Assembly (NCBI GenBank): GCA_947626675.1
Contig: CANQTC010000004.1
Location: 1-64,000, forward strand
Direction: 5' to 3'
From: an uncultured Coprococcus sp.
GTDB lineage: Bacteria > Bacillota > Clostridia > Lachnospirales > Lachnospiraceae
DNA: 64,000 nt
Shown here: piece after piece, positions 18,879 through 26,999 of the stretch
Position numbering within the stretch: position 1 is the first letter of the stretch
Layout: each line of letters opens with the position of its first letter
Made by a program: the position numbers and the translations under genes
The notes under the pieces: model-generated
The model's input: only the letters and a program-made list of their open reading frames with translations
What the model was told of the DNA's origin: nothing
Databases searched by the model: none

Positions 18879-19534
18879 CGTAAAATCCTCACCTTTCTAT
18901 CAATCAGGCTTCCTATCTGTCCGATGATTACTGCGGTTGCGCAATATAGAAATGCCGAAATCATAAATGCCGTTACCCCGCCTACTGTCCGCGTATTAAT
19001 ATAAGATACAATACCGGTTAAGTCTGTCGGTTTCAGCGGAACCTGTGATGCCAATGCTGTCGTAAGCATCGTCGCAACAAGCAGATTTGTCATCGGCAAT
19101 ACGCTTGAACGCAATGCCTGTGGCAGAACCACATTTTTTATCGTCTGAAAAAAAGTCATTCCAATTGAACGTGCCGCTTCTATCTGTCCTGCCCCTATTG
19201 TATTCATTCCTGCCATCAGATACTCTGAACAAAATGAAGCCGGCAATAATGATGTTGCAATCAGTACACATGCATAATATGACCATACAAAATTCAAATA
19301 AGGAAATGCATAAACAAGAATAATAAGCAGGGCAGCACCCGGGATATTTCTAAAAATCTGTACATATAAATCACCAACAAAACGTATCGGTTTAATTGGC
19401 GATATGCGCATAATCGTAATGACGATTCCAATTACAAATGCGAGCGTAAATGATATGGCAGTCAGCTTCCATGTTGTTAATAATGCAGCAAGGTATTTAT
19501 CACCAAACTGAGTCAGTAATTCATATATACTCAT
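18875..19534 (-). CDS. Polar amino-acid ABC transporter permease (first)
   Basis: 219 residues with five TM helices. Motifs: LLTTWKLTAISFTLAF, QIFRNIPGAALLIILVY, and EAA loop GAGQIEAARSIGMTFFQTIKNVVLPQALR. Member of the His/Glu/Gln/Arg/opine permease family. Ribosome site AGAAGAAAG is weak, in keeping with lower expression than the binding-protein gene upstream. Confidence 0.92.
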   Translation of the reverse strand: MSIYELLTQFGDKYLAALLTTWKLTAISFTLAFVIGIVITIMRISPIKPIRFVGDLYVQIFRNIPGAALLIILVYAFPYLNFVWSYYACVLIATSLLPASFCSEYLMAGMNTIGAGQIEAARSIGMTFFQTIKNVVLPQALRSSVLPMTNLLVATMLTTALASQVPLKPTDLTGIVSYINTRTVGGVTAFMISAFLYCATAVIIGQIGSLIDRKVRILR

Positions 19535-19616
19535 ATGCTTTCTTCTATCTATGATGTTATTGCAATGAAAACATCATATGCCCTTTCTTTCTAAAATTTC
19601 TCATAGTACAAAGAGT

Positions 19617-19643
19617 ACTCTCAAGTCATAATGACCTGAGAGT
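19617..19643 (-). terminator. Intergenic hairpin after the binding-protein gene (attenuating)
   Basis: Minus strand ACTCTCAGGTCA / TGACTTGAGAGT, 12 bp with one mismatch and a 3-nt loop, without a proper T-run. Placed between the binding protein and the permeases, it probably stabilises the upstream mRNA or gives partial termination so that the binding protein is made in excess. Confidence 0.55.
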
Positions 19644-19683
19644 CTCCTTTTATCACATAACAGTTATAAAGCAATGATTTTTA

Positions 19684-20721
19684 TTACTGAATTGCAGGAG
19701 CTGCCGGTACGGTCGTGATACCTGTACGGTCACCAAGACTAATCTTCCAAAGCTTCTCCCATGTACCGTTCTCCTCAAGTTTCTTTAAGAAGTCATTTAC
19801 AAATGCAACGCCATCAGAATCAAGCGGGAGTCCAATACCGTAATTATCTTCAGGGCCAAATACATCTCCTGCGATTTCATAAGCATCCGGATTTTTAACA
19901 ATTGCATTTAAAAGCAATGTGTAATCTGTTACATAAGCATCTACACGTCCCTGCTCAAGTGCTGTCCGGGCTTCAAGGTCGTTCTCAAACTCCTGAACGG
20001 TTGCATCCGGTGCAAATTCAGCCAAAATATCAGGACCTGTAGAACCTGCCTGCGTTGCCACAATCTTATCAGCAAGACTGTCAACACCTGTTATATCGGT
20101 ATTGCCTTTCTTTACAAGAACCGCCTGCTTTGATGTATAGTATGGACCTGCAAAAGAAATGACCTTTTGACGGTCAGGTGTAATCGAATATGTAGCAAAT
20201 ACCACATCTACCTGTTCACTCTGAAGAACAGATTCACGCGTGCTTGAATCAACCTGTGTAAGTTCAAACTTTGTTTCATCACCTAAGATATAACGTGCAA
20301 GTAACTGATACAGTCCTGCATCAAATCCACGAAGCTTACTATCTGTCTCATCAAGTTGGCTGAACAGGAATGAAGTCTGCGTACCGCCAACACGCAAAAC
20401 GCCGGCCTTCTTAACTGCTGCTGCCCAACTGTTTGCTTCAATATCAGCATCATCTGCAACGATTCCTGAAGCAACCAATTCGTCAAATGCTGCTTTATCA
20501 ATTGCAACGCCTTCTATTTCCTGTGTTTTCTCCGTTGTTTCTGATTTTGTCTCTGTTTCTGTATCTTCTGACGCTACCTTTGTAGTATCTTCTGCTCCAG
20601 TTGTTGCTTCTGTTTCTGTTGCTTTTTCCGTTGTAGTTCCCGCATCATCTCCACAAGCTGCTAAACTAAAAACAAGCGTCAATGCGAATACTGTCGTTAA
20701 TATTTTTTTGTATACTTTCAT
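19684..20721 (-). CDS. Amino-acid ABC transporter substrate-binding lipoprotein
   Basis: 345 residues. ATG 20721 is preferred (6 nt behind GGAGG) over the adjoining ATG 20724. The lipoprotein signal ends in a LAAC lipobox (Cys about residue 23). A long Thr/Glu-rich linker (~28-70) tethers the domain. The SBP_bac_3 fold follows: LRVGGTQTSFLFSQ, RGFDAGLYQLLARYI, QVDSSTRESVLQSEQVDVVFATYSITPDRQKVISFAGPYY, and QAGSTGPDI. The binding Arg and Asp positions typical for glutamate/glutamine-type ligands appear kept. First gene of the operon; specificity not decided. Confidence 0.93.
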   Translation of the reverse strand: MKVYKKILTTVFALTLVFSLAACGDDAGTTTEKATETEATTGAEDTTKVASEDTETETKSETTEKTQEIEGVAIDKAAFDELVASGIVADDADIEANSWAAAVKKAGVLRVGGTQTSFLFSQLDETDSKLRGFDAGLYQLLARYILGDETKFELTQVDSSTRESVLQSEQVDVVFATYSITPDRQKVISFAGPYYTSKQAVLVKKGNTDITGVDSLADKIVATQAGSTGPDILAEFAPDATVQEFENDLEARTALEQGRVDAYVTDYTLLLNAIVKNPDAYEIAGDVFGPEDNYGIGLPLDSDGVAFVNDFLKKLEENGTWEKLWKISLGDRTGITTVPAAPAIQ

Positions 20722-20750
20722 CATTTTCCTCCAGATTTTAAATTATCTTT

Positions 20751-20813
20751 TTGAATTTGAGTATAAAAAACGAGATATAACATGCCTCCTTTAAATATAT
20801 TGCTCAAATTCAA
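20751..20813 (-). promoter_or_regulatory. Leader inverted repeat of the amino-acid transporter operon
   Basis: The 5' leader contains an 11-nt perfect inverted repeat, TTGAATTTGAG (20813-20803 read on minus) and CTCAAATTCAA (20761-20751). Between the arms lies AAAGGAGG, a strong Shine-Dalgarno-like sequence, 1 nt before an ATG opening a 20-codon frame whose TGA overlaps the start of the binding-protein gene. It could be a structured regulatory leader; mechanism unknown. Confidence 0.45.
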
Positions 20814-20820
20814 TGAGGCT

Positions 20821-20849
20821 ATCATAATCTAATTATCCTAGTTTGTCAA
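20821..20849 (-). promoter_or_regulatory. Sigma-A promoter of the amino-acid ABC operon
   Basis: Minus strand TTGACA (20849-20844), 17 nt, TATGAT (20826-20821): a perfect -35 and a 5/6 -10. The leader to ATG 20721 is about 95 nt. Confidence 0.85.
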
Positions 20850-20888
20850 TAGGAATACAAGAATTTATTATTTATTTTTGAGTGAACA

Positions 20889-21554
20889 CTATACTATTTC
20901 AGATAAAAAATATTCAAATATTCTTCCGCCATCTTCTGTATCTTTTCTGGCATGTTTTAAACACATCCGTTCCGGATGCCATTGAACGGCATAAATCGGA
21001 AGTATTTTATGATAAAAGGCTTCTACCAGCCCATCCTCAGAATATTGTGATACAACGAGATTATCCCCTAATACATCAACCGCCTGATGGTGCGCACTAT
21101 TGATATGAATTTTTTCTTTTTTATAAATGTCATGTATCCATGTATCTTTGATAACAAGGCTGTCATGCACTTTATCTTCCTGTGAATTTTTTTCCCTTGT
21201 ATGTACATCTCTTGCAGAAATATCCTGAATGAGTGTTCCGCCCAACATAATATTTACAAACTGAAATCCCCTGCATATGCCTAATATTGGGATTGACTCT
21301 GCGATTGCCTGTTCAGCCGCCTTATACTCAAGCGAATCTAACACATCATCCACTTCTTCACAGGCAGTATTGCGCTGATGATACAGCGCCGGATTAATAT
21401 CCACCCCGCCCGGAAGAAGAACACCGTCTATATCCTCTAAATATTTCAATTTCTTTTCATTATCCAGAATAACAGGAACAGCCCCATAAGAAGCTACCGC
21501 AAACTGATAATTTTCAACTGCATCCTTCATCCCTATAATTGCTATTTTTTTCAT
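20889..21554 (-). CDS. Gamma-glutamyl-GABA hydrolase-like (peptidase C26, class I GATase)
   Basis: 221 residues, ATG 21554 behind AAAGGA. Class I glutamine amidotransferase fold: GVLLPGGVDINPALY, ILGICRGFQFVNIMLGGTLIQDI with the nucleophilic Cys, NSAHHQAVD, and YAVQWHPE with the catalytic His/Glu. This matches the PuuD/peptidase C26 group that cleaves gamma-glutamyl amides. It is upstream of the amino-acid importer on the same strand, and the operon's own promoter lies in the gap. A link to glutamyl-compound use is plausible but unproven. Confidence 0.88.
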   Translation of the reverse strand: MKKIAIIGMKDAVENYQFAVASYGAVPVILDNEKKLKYLEDIDGVLLPGGVDINPALYHQRNTACEEVDDVLDSLEYKAAEQAIAESIPILGICRGFQFVNIMLGGTLIQDISARDVHTREKNSQEDKVHDSLVIKDTWIHDIYKKEKIHINSAHHQAVDVLGDNLVVSQYSEDGLVEAFYHKILPIYAVQWHPERMCLKHARKDTEDGGRIFEYFLSEIV

Positions 21555-21637
21555 TTTCTTTCCTTTATCTATCGTTTTTTAATATATACTTCAATTTCGT
21601 TACGATTATATACCCTGCATATAAATTATTCAAATAT

Positions 21638-22975
21638 TTATATAAGTTTTTCCCTTGTTTTAAGTTCATTAAAATTCATTTTTTCCTGCATCCGCTTAAT
21701 AATTCCAAGAAGAATATATGCGGTTTCTTCTGTTTCAAGCAATCCACTGTCAATTGTGATATTGTAATTATCATAATTCTTCCAGTCCTCTCCTGTAAAA
21801 TGTGTATAATATGCTGCTAACGACCGGTCTCTGCGGTTAAGCAGATTTTTTGCATTATGCGCACTCATTTTATAATCGCGCATAACACGATATAAGCGAT
21901 GCTCCCAATCAGAATGAATATGGATATGAATCGCTTTTTTATAATCCCTTAAGATATAATTAGAGCAATGGCCGATGACTACACAATTTTCATTTGTAAT
22001 TCCTGATATTACCTTCTTCTGTGCTTCAAACAGTTCTGAATATGGGTCAAGCTTACCACCGGGTATTGATACTGCTTCTGTAAACATCCTTTCATACCAG
22101 TTATGATAGAGCCGCTCATCATGAGCCCTCACATAGGCTTTGCTGATTCCACATTCTTTACTAATCATGCCCGCCATATTTTTATCATAAAGCTTATATC
22201 CAAGCTGTTCAGAAATGATTCTGCCTATTTTATGTCCCCCGCTTCCATATTCTGAACTTATCGTTATGACAATTCCGCCCGGTATCTGTACATCCTGTTC
22301 CAATACTGACGGTTCGCCCGCACCGCTTAAATATTGCTCCACAAAATATAGTTTCCCCGTAAAAAATGCGGAGCATGGTGATATGAGAAATACAGCGATA
22401 ATCGTTCCTTCCCTTACGCCAACTATTTTTCCCATTGTCACATAAGAAAGCGCCACAGCGATGATAACAAGCGCGGCATCCACTACTATTTTGATACTGC
22501 TGAAATTTTTTTCAAACTTTGTGGATATCGCCTTTACCACTGCTTCTCCTGATAACATAACCACATCTGCCACAACCTGCATACTGACTCCCAACGCTCT
22601 TACAACGCACCCAAGTATCAGGATGCAAAACTGCAGACCATAATTTTCAACTGATAAAAATCCGCAAATCGAAAGGGAGATATCAATAAATACAGCAAAG
22701 ACAAAAGATACCGGTATCTGCAAAAGCTGATATAACGGAAACTCTTTTTTCAATACAACCATCTGTATCACAAGCAGTATCATATTCACTATAAACGTAT
22801 ATGTTCCCACACTAATGGCACTTGCCTTACTAAGTACATATGGTATAACTGCAATCGGTGATGTACCAAGCGCCGCAATAATAATAAGCGCTACACCCAT
22901 TGCATTTACAAACAATCCTATCAGAAAAAATAGATATCTTTTTATCAATTCAGACCTTGTCCTCAAATACTTCAT
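21638..22975 (-). CDS. YczE-like membrane protein fused to cytidylate-kinase-like domain
   Basis: 445 residues, ATG 22975. Residues ~10-215 hold about six TM segments in the YczE/DUF6198 pattern (LFVNAMGVALIIIAALGTSPIAVIPY, FVFAVFIDISLSI, GCVVRALGVSMQVVADVVMLSGEAVVKAIS). Residues ~230-430 are a soluble cytidylate kinase-2-like domain: IVITISSEYGSGGHKIGRIISEQLG (a P-loop variant with SGG rather than GK[ST]), YDKNM, a central helical insert, and DWEHRLYRVMRDY. The join is in one continuous frame. Both halves occur separately elsewhere. It is 12 nt downstream of the phosphopantetheinyl transferase gene. Function unknown; a membrane transporter gated or served by a nucleotide-binding domain is conceivable. 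Confidence 0.8.
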   Translation of the reverse strand: MKYLRTRSELIKRYLFFLIGLFVNAMGVALIIIAALGTSPIAVIPYVLSKASAISVGTYTFIVNMILLVIQMVVLKKEFPLYQLLQIPVSFVFAVFIDISLSICGFLSVENYGLQFCILILGCVVRALGVSMQVVADVVMLSGEAVVKAISTKFEKNFSSIKIVVDAALVIIAVALSYVTMGKIVGVREGTIIAVFLISPCSAFFTGKLYFVEQYLSGAGEPSVLEQDVQIPGGIVITISSEYGSGGHKIGRIISEQLGYKLYDKNMAGMISKECGISKAYVRAHDERLYHNWYERMFTEAVSIPGGKLDPYSELFEAQKKVISGITNENCVVIGHCSNYILRDYKKAIHIHIHSDWEHRLYRVMRDYKMSAHNAKNLLNRRDRSLAAYYTHFTGEDWKNYDNYNITIDSGLLETEETAYILLGIIKRMQEKMNFNELKTREKLI

Positions 22976-22987
22976 CTTCCTTTCTTT

Positions 22988-23662
22988 CTATAACTTGTTT
23001 TCTATAATCTGTTCAAATACGATTTTACGAGGCGACACATTTTTCACTTCAGATTTTATGGAACTGACGCTCATCACAAAATCTTCCTCTATTTTATCTG
23101 TTTTTATGTAAATACCATTATCCTTAAGATAACGGTCATCAAACGCATTCATCTGTAAATGGTCCTCAAAATCAAGTCCTTTTCCTGACAGTTTACCGAG
23201 CGCCTCTTTTTTTGTCCATGAGGCAGTAAATATCAAACGGGCTTTTTCCTCATTCTGTTTTTGGGCGTTTTCAATCAGCTTTTTATCATATTCACTAAAA
23301 AAACGGTTTAATACAGCAGGTGAAAACGACCTTATCATTTCTATATCTATTCCGCATAACGCATTATCCATACAGACTGCCACCATATGTTCTGAATGGG
23401 TTATACTAAAATGTATATTTTCATCATTTTCCATATATGGCTTCCCATGTCCGTTTTCCGAATAGGTTATGACAGGCTCGTCTATCCCTCTGTCTTTTAG
23501 CAGCATTGCCAGCAGATATCCTGCGCCAAGACTTTGCGCCTTATTTTTTACAAGCTTGCATTTATCTACTTTTTTCATCCGATACGCAGACAATCCCTGT
23601 TTATAATATTCTATTTTGTCCAAATCCATCAGACATTTTATATCCATATAATATACGTCCAT
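22988..23662 (-). CDS. 4'-phosphopantetheinyl transferase (Sfp type)
   Basis: About 224 residues. ATG 23662 is chosen over a more distant in-frame start that would overlap the upstream terminator; AAGGAG lies 13 nt upstream. It transfers phosphopantetheine from CoA to a carrier-protein Ser. Motifs: GKPY, HFSITHSEHMVAVCM, CGIDIEMIR (Mg ligands Asp and Glu), and FTASWTKKEALGKLSGKGL. No acyl-carrier or NRPS gene is in the window, so the target is not evident; its partner gene here is the membrane/kinase-like fusion. Confidence 0.9.
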   Translation of the reverse strand: MDVYYMDIKCLMDLDKIEYYKQGLSAYRMKKVDKCKLVKNKAQSLGAGYLLAMLLKDRGIDEPVITYSENGHGKPYMENDENIHFSITHSEHMVAVCMDNALCGIDIEMIRSFSPAVLNRFFSEYDKKLIENAQKQNEEKARLIFTASWTKKEALGKLSGKGLDFEDHLQMNAFDDRYLKDNGIYIKTDKIEEDFVMSVSSIKSEVKNVSPRKIVFEQIIENKL

Positions 23663-23686
23663 TGTTTCTATCAGTCTCCTTATAGT

Positions 23687-23714
23687 AAAACAGGCTTCAG
23701 TATACACTGAAGCC
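23687..23714 (-). terminator. Terminator of the tubulin-like gene
   Basis: Minus strand GGCTTCAG (23714-23707), 6-nt loop, CTGAAGCC (23700-23693), then TGTTTTAC. It lies 20 nt after the stop of the tubulin-like gene and before the phosphopantetheinyl transferase start. Confidence 0.75.
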
Positions 23715-23734
23715 CGCTGTTTCATTTACCGTTT

Positions 23735-26311
23735 TTACGGATTCATTCTGACTAAATCAGGAAATTGATGCATATCTCTGTTTACTTCATCAATATGAAG
23801 TCCATAGTAGCCTTTCACTCTGTTATATGCATTCTGCATGTCTGCTGCACATTGCATCATCGATGCCGGAACGCCTACAAATATATCATCAATTGATATT
23901 TCTATCTCACCCGGATTGAATGTAATCGTATCTTCCTTTTCATGATATGGCTCTGACATCAAAATCGCTTTGACAGCTCTGCTTAAATACGGCATCACAT
24001 TTGGAACGGATATATATTTCTTGTTCAGAAGCTTTTCCTCATATCCATTATTCAACCGGCATAGCTGTTCTTCTTTTTGAATATCACTGACAAAAGCCTT
24101 TGCAGCATCTTCCATAATTTTATTTCTTTCTGCATTATCAGGAGAAGAAAACATCTGGTTCAGTTCTTCCTCGGTAAGACTTCTTTCAGCAAATGCAACT
24201 GAAATCATCTTCTCAGGGCCATATGCTCCAATACCGGAAAACATTCTGCGATAAATCTTTTCCATTTCATCCTTTACAGGAACAACCCTTCCATTATCAA
24301 TACGGCTTTCGCTATCTAACATCAGCTTTATCAGCCCTTCCTTAAATTCATTAATCCGGCTGCTATTTACATAATCAGCAGGAAGGAATTCGTGACGTTT
24401 TGCATGTTTTAATATATTATTAACGGTATGCCCGCCTTCATTTGCCATATCCTCAATGGCATTATTAAGGTCTTCTCCAAACTGTGAATAAATCTCATCC
24501 AGATGCTCCGCCTTTTCTGTAAGCCATCTTATCGTATCGCCAAATATATCCTGCGCATCAATCTCATCCATAATCTTATTTCTTTCTGTTGCTAAGGCAT
24601 CTTTAACACAGGCATCAAAATATCCGTTTTCCGTCTCACGTTTTGCTGATGGAAATGCAAAGAATCGTTTTGCAACAATTTCCTTGATGGAATCAATAAT
24701 CCGTTTAAACTCTCCTGACGGCGTATAATTCTTATGCCTATCGGACAGCTTCTTTATCTCTGCTATCATTCCTTTGGTAGAGTCTACAACACCCGCGCTG
24801 GGTGCGCCAATGATATCTATGGCACAAAACGGTCCATAAGTCATCATATATCTTAATATTACGCTGTCAAGCGCCTTCCATAACTTATTCTTTATTGAAC
24901 TTACAATGGCAGGAAGTGTTTTTTCAAAATTTTTATTTTTTTCTGCCAGTACTTCTCTTAAGTTATCCTGGTTTTTCTTTATCATCTTATATGTTGGCTT
25001 TATAATCTGGTCAAACTGTATAAGACCTTTTACATTGATGCCTATTTCATCTCCCGGCGCTTCATTTAAAAATGAAGCCACCTCTGAAACCGCTGCTTTA
25101 ATATCAGCCTCGGCTGTACCTGCCTTAAACGGAGAAACATAAAGCCCTTTATATGCCTGTTTAAATACTTCATATTCACAAATATTTTCAATCGCACTGA
25201 TAGGAATTTTATACTCCGACTCCCTGACAACTTTATAATAGCAGTTGGCATTTTTTATATTTTCATCTGTATGTTCCATCTTCCAGTTCGTTATGGCATA
25301 GCTTTCATTTTCAAAAAATACATCACGAAGCAGCTTCCGATTATGCATAACGTCACTGTTTCCGATATACTTATTACTTGCAAGCTTATATAAGAAGTTC
25401 GCAGTATCGTATAAGATTACATGCTCCGGAACATATCCTTGCTCATCCTTCCTGCCTGACACCAGCATACAGGAGTCAAATAAGTTCTCTCTGATGACAA
25501 TTTTGTGCGTTGTACTTTCAAAAGAATAGACATCATCTTTATCAGCAAGCTTCATATAATAATCCACTTCCTTCATGGCCGCACAGCCATTCGCATTCAG
25601 CATCGCCATTAATTCAGGATTATCACGAACCGCCTTATTTCCATATAAAACATCCGGCATAAGAAGACAGCCGCCGATTCTAAGATTATTCCACTTTTTT
25701 GCTTTTCCATATGCCCTTATATTATAAGCAACATCTGATAAAATCCCGCTTCCTGTTCCACCGGCAACACCGGATACTATAATAACATCCATGTTCCCTT
25801 CTGTTGTCTTTTCATGAATTTCACTAAGCTTATCAAAAAGCAACATACGGACATCCGGATAAGCATTTGAAAACATAAGACGTCCAATCTGTCTGTTACC
25901 GCAAGCGCCTGTTGTTCCTATCGTAATCGATGGAAATTCGGGACTCATCCAGTTTGCAAGATTTTCATGTACAGGGTTATTCGTTATTCCTTGTGCCAAT
26001 ACATTATCGATGTTGGTTCTGTATATACTGATTACTTCCATCGCATTAAAACCGATATGTTCCTTACTTTCCTCAATTGTTGCTTCCATCTCAGGTATAT
26101 CCGAATCAATCATCAAAAAATTGATATTATCATCCGGTGTAATACTGTCCATCAGCATACCCTTCAGCATACAAACAGCTCTGCTTCCCAAGCCGCCCAA
26201 ACCTAAGACAAGCAAGTTTCTGTTAAAACGACCATCATGACTTATTTGTCCAAATACTCTGATATCTTTAAGTCTGCTAAATTCTTCTTTCTGTGTATCA
26301 ATAAGTATCAT
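23735..26311 (-). CDS. Tubulin-like GTPase-domain protein (Tubulin_2 type)
   Basis: 858 residues from ATG 26311 (AAGGAG, 9 nt). The N-terminal ~350 residues have the tubulin/FtsZ nucleotide fold: VLGLGGLGSRAV (residues 35-46), NFLMIDSD, TIGTTGACGNRQIGR, and the phosphate loop VSGVAGGTGSGILSD at ~179-193, which corresponds to the GGGTG[ST]G tubulin signature. The ~500-residue C-terminal part is largely helical (many Lys/Glu heptad-like stretches), ending in a beta-rich segment (DTITFNPGEIEISIDDIFVGVP). The family is known from bacteria as tubulin_2 domain proteins, usually beside VWA or other partners. Here it is monocistronic between a GNAT gene and a terminator. No signal peptide or TM. Filament formation is plausible, unproven. 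Confidence 0.85.
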   Translation of the reverse strand: MILIDTQKEEFSRLKDIRVFGQISHDGRFNRNLLVLGLGGLGSRAVCMLKGMLMDSITPDDNINFLMIDSDIPEMEATIEESKEHIGFNAMEVISIYRTNIDNVLAQGITNNPVHENLANWMSPEFPSITIGTTGACGNRQIGRLMFSNAYPDVRMLLFDKLSEIHEKTTEGNMDVIIVSGVAGGTGSGILSDVAYNIRAYGKAKKWNNLRIGGCLLMPDVLYGNKAVRDNPELMAMLNANGCAAMKEVDYYMKLADKDDVYSFESTTHKIVIRENLFDSCMLVSGRKDEQGYVPEHVILYDTANFLYKLASNKYIGNSDVMHNRKLLRDVFFENESYAITNWKMEHTDENIKNANCYYKVVRESEYKIPISAIENICEYEVFKQAYKGLYVSPFKAGTAEADIKAAVSEVASFLNEAPGDEIGINVKGLIQFDQIIKPTYKMIKKNQDNLREVLAEKNKNFEKTLPAIVSSIKNKLWKALDSVILRYMMTYGPFCAIDIIGAPSAGVVDSTKGMIAEIKKLSDRHKNYTPSGEFKRIIDSIKEIVAKRFFAFPSAKRETENGYFDACVKDALATERNKIMDEIDAQDIFGDTIRWLTEKAEHLDEIYSQFGEDLNNAIEDMANEGGHTVNNILKHAKRHEFLPADYVNSSRINEFKEGLIKLMLDSESRIDNGRVVPVKDEMEKIYRRMFSGIGAYGPEKMISVAFAERSLTEEELNQMFSSPDNAERNKIMEDAAKAFVSDIQKEEQLCRLNNGYEEKLLNKKYISVPNVMPYLSRAVKAILMSEPYHEKEDTITFNPGEIEISIDDIFVGVPASMMQCAADMQNAYNRVKGYYGLHIDEVNRDMHQFPDLVRMNP

Positions 26312-26443
26312 ATTGAATTCTCCTTGCAACCAAATACATTATTTCCAGGCAAAATATATAACATATATACCATCTCATTATTAGAGTAACACCATTCGAT
26401 GTGATTTTCAACAAAAAACGTTGTACTTTTTATTAACATTTTA

Positions 26444-26989
26444 TTAAATTTGTTTCAACTTATAAAATACTCTATATCCAAATTCGCCCAAATAGTTATG
26501 CATTAATTGTTCAAATTCATCATATGTGACAGCCCCGGCATATGACATCAGTTCATACGATACTCCCATCTCACATACGCTGATACCGGTCTCCGAAAAT
26601 CCATTATTCTCATAAAACGACTTTCTTGCCATTCGCTGCTCATAATTATCACAATTTTTATCAAGAACCTCTATTGCCAAAACAATCTTATAATTACGGT
26701 ACTTGTACTTCACTTTCGATAATATCTTAGAGCCATATCCTATATCCCTGTAATTTTCTTCCACAGCAAAAAAGAACAGATAGACGAGCTCTTTCCATGT
26801 CACCGTATACAGCAATCCTATAAAATGATTATCATCATATATCCCAAAAAAGTCCGCATTCTCTTTCATCGCCTTGTGTTTAATATAACCAAACGGCGCG
26901 CGTTCTTCCTTCGGAAATGCTTCAATATAAAGCTTCTTAAGCCTTTTTGATATTCTCGCATTTCTCTTTAGATTTTTAAATTTAATCAT
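26444..26989 (-). CDS. GNAT family N-acetyltransferase
   Basis: 181 residues, ATG 26989 behind GGAGAG. KKLYIEAFPKEERAPFGYIK, YLFFFAVEENYRDIGYGSKILSKV (acetyl-CoA loop, R-x-x-G-x-G), LAIEVLDK, and RKSFYENNGFSETG mark a GNAT enzyme. It starts 10 nt after the stop of the GGDEF fusion gene and is probably cotranscribed with it. Substrate unknown. Confidence 0.85.
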   Translation of the reverse strand: MIKFKNLKRNARISKRLKKLYIEAFPKEERAPFGYIKHKAMKENADFFGIYDDNHFIGLLYTVTWKELVYLFFFAVEENYRDIGYGSKILSKVKYKYRNYKIVLAIEVLDKNCDNYEQRMARKSFYENNGFSETGISVCEMGVSYELMSYAGAVTYDEFEQLMHNYLGEFGYRVFYKLKQI

Positions 26990-26999
26990 ACTATCTCTC

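Noticed and set aside
20721-20783. 20-codon upstream reading frame as a real leader peptide gene
   Set aside because: Its AGGAGG is only one base from the ATG, too close for normal initiation. It is mentioned as part of the leader, not called as a gene.
24906-26240. Plus-strand open frames inside the tubulin-like gene
   Set aside because: They have no ribosome sites and lie wholly within a long, motif-bearing minus-strand gene.
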